Shown here: piece after piece, positions 1 to 7,294 of the stretch
How positions within the stretch are numbered: the stretch's first letter is position 1
How the letters are laid out: each line of letters begins with the position of its first letter
Assembly: GCA_021848345.1 (NCBI GenBank)
Contig: JAJZUV010000024.1
Span: forward strand, 1 to 40,126
Source of the DNA: Pseudomonadota bacterium
GTDB lineage: Bacteria > Pseudomonadota > Gammaproteobacteria > Burkholderiales > Burkholderiaceae_C
Length of the DNA: 40,126 nt
Direction: 5' to 3'
Program-made: the position numbers and the translations under genes
The notes under the pieces: model-generated
Seen by the model: only the letters and a program-made list of their open reading frames with translations
Told to the model about the DNA's origin: nothing
Database searches by the model: none

Positions 1-1206
1 GGGGCGCCCCGCGCCGGCCGAGCCGCCCGGGCCGCCCGCGGCGCCGGACAGGGCGCCGCCGCGCGCCGAAGCGTCGGCCTCGGGCTCGGCGCGCGAACCC
101 AGCGCGGGGGCCAGCGCCGCCTGCACTGCGTGGCGCACCGCCTGGTGCACGGCCTGGGATTCGCGGAACCGCACCTCGCTCTTGGCCGGGTGCACGTTCA
201 CGTCCACGCGCTCGGGAGGCAGTTCCAGCAGCAGCACGTACTGCGGCTGCAACTGACCGTGCAGCACGTCGGCGTAGGCCGCGCGCACCGCGTGCCCGAG
301 CATGCGATCGCGCACCCAGCGACGGTTCACGAACAGTTGCTGCACGTCGGCGCGCGCGCGCGCCGCGGTGGGCCGGCACACCAGCCCCGTCACGCGCAGC
401 GGGCCGATCTCATGGGACAGGGGCAGGGCATCGGCGGCGAAAGCCTTGCCGAGTACGTCGGCCAGGCGTTGCAGCGGGTCGTCGACGGCGTCCACGCGCA
501 GGCTCTGGCGCCCGTCCTGCCACAGCGCGAAGGCCACGCGCGGATGGGCCAGCGCGGCCCGGCGCACCATCTCGGCGCACCAGCCGCCCTCGGTGGCGGC
601 CGACTTCAGGAAGCTGCGGCGAGCGGGGATCTCGTGGAATAGCCGGCGCAGGCTCACGCAGGTGCCCGGTGGCGCGGCCGCCGGCGTCACCGCGTGCACG
701 CGGCCGAGCTCGGCGCGCACGCTGGCCGCCGGTTCGGCCGCGCGGCGGCTGACGATTTCCAGCTCGCCCACCGCGGCCATCGAGGCCAGCGCCTCGCCAC
801 GGAACCCCAGGCTGCGCGCCTGTTCCAGGTCGTGCAGCGAGGCGATCTTGCTGGTGGCGTGACGCGCCAGCGCCAGCGGGAGCTCGGCGGCGGCGATGCC
901 GCAGCCGTCGTCTTCCACCGAGACCAGATCCAGCCCGCCTTGCTGCAGGCGCACGGTGATGCGCGTGGCGCCCGAGTCCAGCGCGTTGTCGAGGAGTTCG
1001 CGCAGCGCCGAGGCCGGGCGCTCGACCACCTCGCCGGCGGCGATCTGCGACACCAGGGTGTCGGGCAGGGCGCGGATCGGCGCCGGGCGCTCGCTCGCGG
1101 CGTAGGGGCCCGGGGCCGAAGGGCCGCGGGGGGAACTGGCGGAGTCGCGCGCGGCGGGCTCCTCGGGGGCGCTAAGCGGGGCCTGCAGCGGGCCTTCGGA
1201 ATGCAT
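1..1206 (-). CDS. mutL: DNA mismatch repair protein MutL (partial, C-terminus off window)
   Basis: MutL is the GHKL-ATPase matchmaker that couples MutS mismatch recognition to downstream strand removal. The 402 visible residues hold the whole N-terminal ATPase/transducer domain and the start of a Pro/Ala/Gly-rich linker; the C-terminal dimerisation domain lies beyond position 1. GHKL motifs are plain: ELLDNALDSGAT (Glu70, Asn74), EDDGCGI (about 98-104), ATSKI and SLGFRGEAL (about 132-140). The conserved start of the domain, IRALPDTLVSQIAAGEVVERP, begins only at residue 44, so the protein has an unusual disordered N-terminal extension. No other ATG, GTG or TTG lies between 1206 and that motif, so the start is constrained. 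It is divergent from the dedA gene, and a -10-like box sits 6 nt before the ATG. Identification is firm. Confidence 0.96.
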   Translation of the reverse strand, partial: MHSEGPLQAPLSAPEEPAARDSASSPRGPSAPGPYAASERPAPIRALPDTLVSQIAAGEVVERPASALRELLDNALDSGATRITVRLQQGGLDLVSVEDDGCGIAAAELPLALARHATSKIASLHDLEQARSLGFRGEALASMAAVGELEIVSRRAAEPAASVRAELGRVHAVTPAAAPPGTCVSLRRLFHEIPARRSFLKSAATEGGWCAEMVRRAALAHPRVAFALWQDGRQSLRVDAVDDPLQRLADVLGKAFAADALPLSHEIGPLRVTGLVCRPTAARARADVQQLFVNRRWVRDRMLGHAVRAAYADVLHGQLQPQYVLLLELPPERVDVNVHPAKSEVRFRESQAVHQAVRHAVQAALAPALGSRAEPEADASARGGALSGAAGGPGGSAGAGRP

Positions 1207-1212
1207 GCGGCC

Positions 1213-1220
1213 AGTATACT
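1213..1220. promoter_or_regulatory. Palindromic -10 box shared by mutL and dedA
   Basis: AGTATACT is a perfect 8-bp palindrome, so a near-consensus TATACT -10 hexamer reads outward on both strands. On the minus strand it ends 6 nt before the mutL ATG, which would put the transcript start at the start codon. On the plus strand it lies about 36 nt before the dedA ATG. I see no convincing -35 hexamer in either direction. Promoter function is inferred. Confidence 0.45.
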
Positions 1221-1256
1221 TTCGCGCTTTTGAACCGGGGCCCGGCGCCGCGCACG

Positions 1257-1904
1257 ATGCACCAGATCCAAGACCTGCTTCACCTGCTGCTGCATTTCGA
1301 CGCCGAGCTGACGCGCCTGATCGGCGTGTACGGCGCGTGGGTCTGGGCGCTGCTGTTCGGCATCGTGTTCCTGGAAACCGGGCTGGTGGTGACTCCCTTC
1401 CTGCCCGGCGACTCGATGCTGTTCGTGGTCGGCGCGCTGTGCGCTTCCGGCAGCCTGAACCTGGCCACCGGCCTGGCCCTGCTGTGGGCGGCGGCGGTGC
1501 TGGGGGATTCGCTCAACTACAGCATCGGCAAGGCGGTCGGGCACCGCGTGTTCTCGTGGAACCACAGCCGCTGGTTCAACCGCCGCGCCTTCGACCGCGC
1601 CCACGCCTTCTACGAGCGCTACGGCGGCATCACCGTGGTCAGCGCCCGGTTCATCCCCTTCGTGCGCACCTTCGCGCCCTTCGTCGCCGGCGTCGCGGAA
1701 ATGTCCTATGCGCGGTTCCTGGCCTACAACGCCCTGGGCGCGGCGCTGTGGGTGGGCCTGCTGATGGGCGCCGGCTACGCCTTCGGCAACCTGCCGTGGG
1801 TGCGCGGCCACCTGCCGGCGCTGAGCCTGGCGGTGGTGGTGGTGTCGCTGCTGCCGCTGGCCCTGGGCTGGCTGCGCGCACGCTCGCGCGCGCGCAGCGC
1901 CTGA
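1257..1904 (+). CDS. DedA family membrane protein
   Basis: This is a 215-residue polytopic inner-membrane protein of the DedA/SNARE-associated (VTT) family, close to the usual length of about 220. DedA proteins contribute to membrane homeostasis, and some members are undecaprenyl-phosphate or phospholipid flippases. Family signatures are visible: FLETGLVVTPFLPGDSMLF, and the conserved FIPFVRTFAPFVAGVAEM carrying the functional arginine. Several hydrophobic segments flank a polar middle loop. I chose the ATG at 1257, which gives a typical N-terminus; an upstream in-frame TTG at 1230 would add nine residues without family support. The gene sits on the opposite strand between mutL and amiC. Which DedA paralogue this is, and its substrate, cannot be told from sequence. 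Confidence 0.92.
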   Translation: MHQIQDLLHLLLHFDAELTRLIGVYGAWVWALLFGIVFLETGLVVTPFLPGDSMLFVVGALCASGSLNLATGLALLWAAAVLGDSLNYSIGKAVGHRVFSWNHSRWFNRRAFDRAHAFYERYGGITVVSARFIPFVRTFAPFVAGVAEMSYARFLAYNALGAALWVGLLMGAGYAFGNLPWVRGHLPALSLAVVVVSLLPLALGWLRARSRARSA

Positions 1905-1912
1905 GGCCGCGT

Positions 1913-1930
1913 CCCGGCGCCCGCGCCGGG
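1913..1930. terminator. GC-rich hairpin between convergent dedA and amiC
   Basis: A perfect inverted repeat with 8-bp arms (CCCGGCGC / GCGCCGGG) and a 2-nt spacer lies between the dedA and amiC stop codons. Neither side has a T-run, so it is not a classical intrinsic terminator. It may serve as a transcript-end stabiliser for both convergent genes. Confidence 0.35.
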
Positions 1931-1938
1931 AACCGCGC

Positions 1939-3306
1939 TCACACCATCGTGCGGCGTCGCGCCAGCGGCGGACGCGTGCTGAGATAGTCCCGGATGCCCT
2001 CCAGAATCGCCCGCGCCACCTTGCGCCGGTAGGTGGGCGTCTGCAGCCGGGCCTCTTCCTCGGGGTTGCTGATGAACGCCGTCTCCACCAGCATCGACGG
2101 CACCGTGGGGGACTTGAGCACGACGAATCCGGCCTGCTGCACCTGGCGCGAATGCAAATGCACGATGGAGCCCATGCGGCGCAGCGTCGGGCCGGCCATC
2201 TTCAGGCTGGCGTTGATCTGCGCGGTGGTGGACATGTCGAGCATGACCTTCGCGACCTGGTAGTCGTGGGACTGGATGTCGATGCCGCCGATGGCGTCGG
2301 CGGCGTTCTCGCGCTGCGCCATCAGGCGCGCCTCGACACTCGAGGCCCCGCCCTCGGACAGGCAGAACACCGAGGCGCCGCGCGCCTCGGGCGTGTACCA
2401 GCCGTCGGCATGGATGGAGGTGAACAGGTCGGCGTTGGCCCTCTGGGCCTTTTCCACGCGCATCCACAGGGGCACGAAGAAATCGCTGTCGCGGGTCATG
2501 GCCACCCGCATGTTGGGCGTGCGCTGGACCATCTCGCGCAGTTCGCGTCCGATCAGCAGCACCATGTCCTTCTCGTGCACCCCGCTGGGGCCGGTGGCTC
2601 CCGGGTCCTCGCCGCCATGGCCGGGGTCGAGCATCAGCAACACGCTGCGCTGCGGCCGACGGTCGCGTCGCGGCGGATCCTGCCGGGCGATCCGCGCGGA
2701 TTCGTCCGACGGGGCCCGCGCCACACGGGGTGTGTTCGGGGTGTCCAGCGAGGATTCGTGCTGCTGCAGCCAGTCGCCCAGCGTGTCCTCGCGGGACTGG
2801 GTCAGCGAGGTCGGCTCGGCCCTGGCGCGCGCTACCGGGGGCGCGGGACGCTCGGGCTGGTCGGCCAGCGCCAGCAGGGAGTTCGGCCCCACCGGATAGA
2901 GGTCGAACACCAGGCGGTTGCGGTACGCGGCCACCGGAGGCAGCGTGAACACCTGCGGGTGCACGGGCTGTTTCAGGTCCATCACCAGACGCACCACGTC
3001 GGGCGCGAACTGGGCCACGCGCACGTCGCGGATGAAGGGGTCGTCCGGGCGGATCTTGCCCACCAGTTCGCGCAGTTGCGGGTCGAGGTTCAGGCCCTTC
3101 ACGTCCACGACCAGGCGCGGCGGATGGGGAACCAGGAAATGGGTGGCGCTGAGCACCTGGTCGGATTCCAGCGTGACCCGGGTGTACTCGGGCGCCGGCC
3201 ACACGCGGACCGCGACGATGGTCGCGCCGCGCGCGATGGTTGGCGCGCTCAGCAACAGGGCGATGCTGGAACTCTGATACAGGAACCTGCGACGGTCGAC
3301 GGTCAT
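1939..3306 (-). CDS. amiC: N-acetylmuramoyl-L-alanine amidase AmiC (Tat-exported)
   Basis: AmiC cleaves the amide bond between N-acetylmuramic acid and L-alanine in septal peptidoglycan, allowing daughter cells to separate; it acts in the periplasm. The 455 residues start with a twin-arginine signal (DRRRFLYQ followed by a hydrophobic stretch to about residue 27). An AMIN domain (about 30-140) that targets peptidoglycan follows, then a proline/arginine-rich linker and an Amidase_3 domain (about 220-440). Zinc ligands are His230 (LDPGHGG), Glu245 (HEKDM) and His299 (TSIHADG), and the catalytic glutamate is Glu408 (LVETAFISN). A GGGAGAG ribosome-binding site precedes the ATG. It lies 43 bp downstream of tsaE on the same strand, a widespread tsaE-amiC arrangement. 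Identification is firm. Confidence 0.95.
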   Translation of the reverse strand: MTVDRRRFLYQSSSIALLLSAPTIARGATIVAVRVWPAPEYTRVTLESDQVLSATHFLVPHPPRLVVDVKGLNLDPQLRELVGKIRPDDPFIRDVRVAQFAPDVVRLVMDLKQPVHPQVFTLPPVAAYRNRLVFDLYPVGPNSLLALADQPERPAPPVARARAEPTSLTQSREDTLGDWLQQHESSLDTPNTPRVARAPSDESARIARQDPPRRDRRPQRSVLLMLDPGHGGEDPGATGPSGVHEKDMVLLIGRELREMVQRTPNMRVAMTRDSDFFVPLWMRVEKAQRANADLFTSIHADGWYTPEARGASVFCLSEGGASSVEARLMAQRENAADAIGGIDIQSHDYQVAKVMLDMSTTAQINASLKMAGPTLRRMGSIVHLHSRQVQQAGFVVLKSPTVPSMLVETAFISNPEEEARLQTPTYRRKVARAILEGIRDYLSTRPPLARRRTMV

Positions 3307-3349
3307 GTCGGGCTCTCCCTGGCGCGGCGCGCCGGGCGGGCCCGGCGCG

Positions 3350-3871
3350 TCATCCGGCGCCCGCCTCCGCGGACGCCCAGCAAGCGATCACGGCATCCCC
3401 CGCGGGGCTGCCGCTGTGCAACGAGACCTCGCGCGCTTCGCCGCGCGGGGTGATGCGGATGTCCAGATCCGCCCTCGGCAAGTCCGGAGCGCGCTCGGGC
3501 CACTCCACGAAACACAGGGACTTGCCGTCCAGCACATCCCCGAGACCGGCATCCAGCCATTCCCCGGAGGATGAAAATCGATACAGATCAATATGATAGG
3601 CCGTAATCTGGACAGATCGCTTCAATTCTAGGTCAAGTTTTTCGAGACTGTAGGGTTCTACCAACGCATAACTGGGGCTCTTGATGCGTCCGCGCACTCC
3701 CAGTTCGCGCAGGGTCGCGCGCACCAGCGTGGTCTTGCCGGCGCCGAGTTCGCCGTGCAGCACGATCAACAGCGGGGGCAGCCCGCGGGCGCGCAGGGCG
3801 CGGCCGAGTTCGGCGCCCAGCTGCGAGGTGGCGGAGTCGTCGGCGCAGTGCCGGAGCAGGGTGGCGGTCAT
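3350..3871 (-). CDS. tsaE: tRNA threonylcarbamoyladenosine biosynthesis ATPase TsaE
   Basis: TsaE is the ATPase that works with TsaD and TsaB to form the t6A37 modification on ANN-decoding tRNAs. The 173-residue protein shows the P-loop HGELGAGKTTLVR (about 39-51), then SPSYALVEPY, the conserved HIDLYR (93-98) and FVEWPER (121-127). The ATG at 3871 gives the usual family N-terminus; an in-frame ATG at 3922 would run into the divergent queG start region. Between VEPY and HIDLYR there is an insertion of roughly ten residues relative to what I recall of the family. That part of the gene (about 3575-3680) is strikingly AT-rich, with codons such as CTA, TTG, ATT and AAA that are rare in its neighbours. 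It is followed by amiC, probably co-transcribed. Confidence 0.94.
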   Translation of the reverse strand: MTATLLRHCADDSATSQLGAELGRALRARGLPPLLIVLHGELGAGKTTLVRATLRELGVRGRIKSPSYALVEPYSLEKLDLELKRSVQITAYHIDLYRFSSSGEWLDAGLGDVLDGKSLCFVEWPERAPDLPRADLDIRITPRGEAREVSLHSGSPAGDAVIACWASAEAGAG

Positions 3872-3916
3872 GGACTCGAGCGTGGGGTAATTCAGCAGCC
3901 TGACTCGTGCGTTGCG

Positions 3917-3922
3917 TAGCAT
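3917..3922 (+). promoter_or_regulatory. -10-like box 6 nt before queG start
   Basis: TAGCAT ends 6 nt before the queG ATG (spacer GCCGGC), and no Shine-Dalgarno is present. The same hexamer and spacing occur before ogt, and similar ones before mutL and dnaX. Transcription would then begin at or next to the A of the ATG. No good -35 is visible. Confidence 0.4.
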
Positions 3923-3928
3923 GCCGGC

Positions 3929-5095
3929 ATGGCCCACGAGCACGCACAACCGGCGACGGCGGAAGGATTCGACGGCCCGCGACTGCTGCGCGCCATCCGC
4001 GAGCGAGCGCGGGCGCTGGGATTGTCCCAGATCGCCGTCAGCGATCTGCAGCTGGGCGATACCGAGCAGCACCTGGCGCGCTGGCTGGAGCAGGGCATGC
4101 ACGGCACCATGGACTACATGGCGCGCCACGGCATGGCGCGCGCGCGTCCGGCCGAACTGCTGCCCGGCACGCTGCGCGTGATCACCGCGCGGCTGGACTA
4201 CCTGCCGGAGCAGGCGCCACCTGGCTGGCGCGCACTGGAATGGCAGCGCCTGGGCCAGCCGCAGCAGGCGGTGGTGTCGGTGTACGCACGCGGTCGCGAC
4301 TACCACCGGGTGCTGCGCCAGCGCCTGGCCCGGCTGGCCGAGTTCATCGCGCAACAGGCTCGGCCGCGTGTGCTGCGCGCCTTCACCGATTCGGCGCCGG
4401 TGCCCGAGGTGGCGCTGGGCGCGCGCGCCGGGCTGGGATGGCGCGGCAAGCACAGCCTGCTGCTGCACCGCGACGCCGGCTCCATGTTCTTCCTGGGGGA
4501 GATCTATACCGATCTGGAATTGCCGGTCGAGGGGCCGATCGAGGCGCATTGCGGAACCTGCACGCGCTGCCTGGACATGTGTCCCACCCGCGCCATCACC
4601 CAGCCCTACGTGGTGGATGCGCGGCGCTGCATTTCCTACCTGACGATCGAGCTCGACGGCCCGATTCCCGAGGACCTGCGCGCACCCATGGGCAACCGGG
4701 TCTACGGCTGCGACGATTGCCAGCTGGCCTGCCCCTGGAACCGCTGGGCAAGGCGCTCGCCGCTGCCGGATTTCCTGCCCCGCAACGATCTGGACCGGGC
4801 CTCGCTGCTGGATCTGTGGGCGTGGGACGAGACCGCGTTCGAGCAACGCACCGAGGGCAGCGCCATCCGGCGCATCGGCTACGCGCGCTGGCGCCGCAAC
4901 CTGGCGGTGGCGCTGGGCAACGCGCGACGCGCGCTGGCGCCGGACCATGGGTTGCAGGGGCCCATCGAGCAGGCCCTGCGCGCGGCGTTGCCACCTGCCG
5001 ACGCGCTGGTGGCCGAGCACCTGCGGTGGGCCCTGGCGCAGGCTCCCGGCGGGGATGCCGATGTCCCGGCGGCGGCCGCGGGCCCGAACACGTAG
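3929..5095 (+). CDS. queG: Epoxyqueuosine reductase QueG
   Basis: QueG carries out the last step of queuosine synthesis, reducing epoxyqueuosine to queuosine on tRNA with cobalamin and two [4Fe-4S] clusters. The 388-residue protein has the N-terminal cobalamin-binding region, the catalytic aspartate segment FTDSAPVPE (Asp154), and a ferredoxin-like cluster pair: Cys208, Cys211, Cys214 and Cys218 in CGTCTRCLDMCPT, then Cys234 and Cys261/264/268 in CDDCQLACPW. A HEAT-like C-terminus follows. It is divergent from tsaE. queF, an earlier step in the same pathway, lies at 30712-31224. The stop codon TAG doubles as the first three bases of the -10-like box of ogt. Identification is firm. Confidence 0.96.
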   Translation: MAHEHAQPATAEGFDGPRLLRAIRERARALGLSQIAVSDLQLGDTEQHLARWLEQGMHGTMDYMARHGMARARPAELLPGTLRVITARLDYLPEQAPPGWRALEWQRLGQPQQAVVSVYARGRDYHRVLRQRLARLAEFIAQQARPRVLRAFTDSAPVPEVALGARAGLGWRGKHSLLLHRDAGSMFFLGEIYTDLELPVEGPIEAHCGTCTRCLDMCPTRAITQPYVVDARRCISYLTIELDGPIPEDLRAPMGNRVYGCDDCQLACPWNRWARRSPLPDFLPRNDLDRASLLDLWAWDETAFEQRTEGSAIRRIGYARWRRNLAVALGNARRALAPDHGLQGPIEQALRAALPPADALVAEHLRWALAQAPGGDADVPAAAAGPNT

Positions 5096-5098
5096 CAT
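5093..5098 (+). promoter_or_regulatory. -10-like box 6 nt before ogt start
   Basis: TAGCAT overlaps the queG stop codon and ends 6 nt before the ogt ATG (spacer GCGGCC). The arrangement matches that upstream of queG. There is no Shine-Dalgarno for ogt, so either a leaderless transcript or some coupling to queG translation is plausible. This is inference from pattern only. Confidence 0.38.
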
Positions 5099-5104
5099 GC
5101 GGCC

Positions 5105-5650
5105 ATGAAGCCTCGGGAACCCCTCACGCCATCGTCCGACGCGCCGTGGGACGCGGTGCTGGACCTGCCCTTCGGTCGCCTGGGCGTGCGCGCCGGCGAG
5201 CACGAAGTGTTCCACACCGAATACCTGGTGGGCGAGGCCGCGCATGCGCCGCTGCTGCCGGGGAGCACCCCGTTGTTGCGCGAACTGCGGGCTCAGCTCG
5301 AGGCCTATTGCCGGGATCCGGGATTCCGGCCCGAGCTGCCGCTGGCCTCGCGCGGTAGCGAGTTCCAGCGCCGGGTGTGGGCCGCCTTGTGCGACATCCC
5401 GGTCGGCCGCACCCTGCGCTACGGCGAACTCGCGCGCGATCTGGGCAGCGTGGCGCGCGCGGTCGGCCAGGCCTGCGGCGCCAATCCCTTCGCGCCGCTG
5501 GTGCCCTGTCACCGCGTGATCGGCGCCGCCGGCCTGGGCGGCTTCGCCCACTCCACCGACGACGCCGGCGAGTTGCTGGGCATCAAGCGCTGGTTGCTGC
5601 GCCACGAGGGTGCGCTGCCGGCGCCCGTGCCGGGCCTGTTCGATGCCTGA
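5105..5650 (+). CDS. ogt: Methylated-DNA--protein-cysteine methyltransferase
   Basis: This is a suicide DNA-repair protein that transfers the alkyl group from O6-alkylguanine (and O4-alkylthymine) in DNA to its own active-site cysteine. The 181 residues have an N-terminal ribonuclease-like domain and the diagnostic C-terminal block: FQRRVWAALCDIPVGRTLRYGELA (winged-helix DNA binding), GQACGANPFAPLVPCHRV with acceptor Cys135, and the following VIGAAGLGGFA. It lacks the AraC-type sensor domain of Ada, so it is the constitutive Ogt/MGMT type. It lies 9 bp after queG and overlaps xerD by 8 bp, so queG-ogt-xerD may be transcribed together even though ogt seems to have its own -10 element. Confidence 0.94.
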   Translation: MKPREPLTPSSDAPWDAVLDLPFGRLGVRAGEHEVFHTEYLVGEAAHAPLLPGSTPLLRELRAQLEAYCRDPGFRPELPLASRGSEFQRRVWAALCDIPVGRTLRYGELARDLGSVARAVGQACGANPFAPLVPCHRVIGAAGLGGFAHSTDDAGELLGIKRWLLRHEGALPAPVPGLFDA

Positions 5651-6650
5651 GATCCAGGCCGGGCCCGGCGCGCCGGCAGCGCCCGTGCGTCGGGGCCGCG
5701 CGCGCGCCAGCGACGCCTGGCCGCCACCGCGGGACGACTGCAAGGCGGCCATCGACGCCTTTTGCGATGCGCTGTGGCTGGAGCAGGGCCTGGCCGCCAA
5801 CACCCTGGCCGCCTATCGCGGCGACCTGAGCCTGTTCGCGCGCTGGCTCGCATCGGTCGGGCGAGCCGGGCTGGAGCAGGCGGGCGAGGCCGACGTCATG
5901 GCCTACCTCGCCGCGCGCTTCGCCGGCAGCAAGGCCACCGCGTCCAACCGGCGCCTGGTGTCGTTGCGGCGATTCTTCGCCTGGCTGGTACGCGAGGGGC
6001 GGCGCGCCGACGATCCCACGCTCAAGCTGGAGCGCGCGCGCCAGCCGGCCAGGCGCCCGGCGAGCCTCAGCGAGGCACAGGTGGAAGCGCTGCTGGAAGC
6101 GCCCAGGGTGGACCAGCCGCTCGGCCTGCGCGACCGCGCGATGCTGGAGTTGCTGTACGCCAGCGGACTGCGCGTGAGCGAACTGGTGGGCCTGCGCATC
6201 GCCGATCTCAGCCTGGGCGACGGCGTGGTGCGCGTGCTGCGGGGCAAGGGCGGCAAGGACCGCCTGGTCCCCTTCGGCGAGCAGGCGGGCGAGTGGCTGC
6301 GGCGCTACCTGGAACAGGCCCGTGGCGAGTTGCTGCACGGCGCGCCCAGCGATTTCGTGTTCGTCACCGCGCGCAGCGCGGGGCGCGGGCGCGACGCATC
6401 GGTGGGCATGACCCGGCAGATGTTCTGGACCCGTCTGCGCGCGCTGGCGCTGCGCGCGGGCATCGAGGTGGCGCTGTCGCCGCACACGCTGCGCCACGCC
6501 TTCGCCACGCACCTGCTGGATCATGGCGCCGACCTGCGCGTGGTGCAACTGCTGCTGGGCCATGCGGACATTTCCACCACGCAGATCTACACCCACGTGG
6601 CCCGCGAGCGCCTGCGCCAGTTGCACGCGCGCCACCATCCGCGGGCCTGA
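5643..6650 (+). CDS. xerD: Tyrosine recombinase XerD
   Basis: XerD, with XerC, resolves chromosome dimers at dif during division. The 335-residue product has a SAM-like core-binding domain (about 32-120) and a catalytic domain with the full tyrosine-recombinase set: Arg177 (ASGLRVSEL), Lys202 (RGKGGKDR), His281 and Arg284 (SPHTLRHAFATH), His307 (LLGHADISTTQIYTH) and the nucleophile Tyr316. The C-terminus RLRQLHARHHPRA is typical of XerD rather than XerC. The ATG at 5643 overlaps the ogt stop codon. It adds about 30 arginine/proline-rich residues not normally found in XerD, so a later start is possible. There is no phage gene nearby, which argues against an integrase. Confidence 0.93.
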   Translation: MPEIQAGPGAPAAPVRRGRARASDAWPPPRDDCKAAIDAFCDALWLEQGLAANTLAAYRGDLSLFARWLASVGRAGLEQAGEADVMAYLAARFAGSKATASNRRLVSLRRFFAWLVREGRRADDPTLKLERARQPARRPASLSEAQVEALLEAPRVDQPLGLRDRAMLELLYASGLRVSELVGLRIADLSLGDGVVRVLRGKGGKDRLVPFGEQAGEWLRRYLEQARGELLHGAPSDFVFVTARSAGRGRDASVGMTRQMFWTRLRALALRAGIEVALSPHTLRHAFATHLLDHGADLRVVQLLLGHADISTTQIYTHVARERLRQLHARHHPRA

Positions 6651-6679
6651 CAGGGCCGCAACCCGGAGCCGAGGCCGCG

Positions 6680-7282
6680 ATGTTCCCCCACAACGACTTC
6701 TGGTCCACGCTGATCCTGCTGCTGCTGATCCTGGACCCCTTCGGCAACATGCCGGTGTTCCTCGCCGTCACGCATGCGCTGGAGCCGCGCCGGCGCGCCT
6801 GGGTCACGCTGCGCGAGAGCCTGATCGCCTACCTGGTGCTGCTGGCCTTCATGGCCGGCGGGCGCGGCTTCCTGGAGCTGCTGGGCCTGCGCCAGGCCTC
6901 GCTGGAAGTGGCCGGCGGCGTGATCCTGCTGCTGGTGGCCATCAAGATGATCTTCTCCGGCTCCGAGACCATGTTCGGCCAGAGCTCGCAGCGCGAGCCG
7001 CTGATCTTTCCGCTGGCGGTGCCGCTGCTGGCCGGCCCCTCGGCGCTGGCCGCGGTGCTGCTGCTCAGCTCCGCCACGCCCGGCGCCGTGGTGCTGCGGG
7101 TGGGGGCGCTGAGCGCGGCCATGGGCATCACCACCGTCCTGCTGCTGCTGGCCGAGCAGATCTTCCGGCGCCTGGGCGACGCCGTGATGCGCGCGGCCGA
7201 GAAGCTCATGGGCCTGATCGTCTCGGCCATCGCGGTGAACATGCTGCTCGAAGGCGTGCGCAGCTACTTCCTCATGCGCTGA
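6680..7282 (+). CDS. MarC family integral membrane protein
   Basis: This 200-residue protein has about six hydrophobic segments and belongs to the MarC/UPF0056 family, whose biochemical role is unknown; early links to multiple antibiotic resistance were not upheld. Family features seen are ILDPFGNMPVFLAVT near the N-terminus, GGVILLLVAIKMIF in the middle and FPLAVPLLAGPSALAAVLLL, the conserved P-LAGP block. A purine-rich GGAGCCGAGG lies just upstream of the ATG. It begins 29 bp after xerD, probably in the same transcript, and converges on the SPFH gene with only 12 bp between stop codons. The family assignment is good; the function is not known. Confidence 0.88.
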   Translation: MFPHNDFWSTLILLLLILDPFGNMPVFLAVTHALEPRRRAWVTLRESLIAYLVLLAFMAGGRGFLELLGLRQASLEVAGGVILLLVAIKMIFSGSETMFGQSSQREPLIFPLAVPLLAGPSALAAVLLLSSATPGAVVLRVGALSAAMGITTVLLLLAEQIFRRLGDAVMRAAEKLMGLIVSAIAVNMLLEGVRSYFLMR

Positions 7283-7294
7283 GCCGCGAGCCGC

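Noticed and set aside
5643..6650. Phage or genomic-island integrase
   Set aside because: The C-terminal block and chromosomal context match XerD; no attachment repeats, tRNA or phage genes are nearby.
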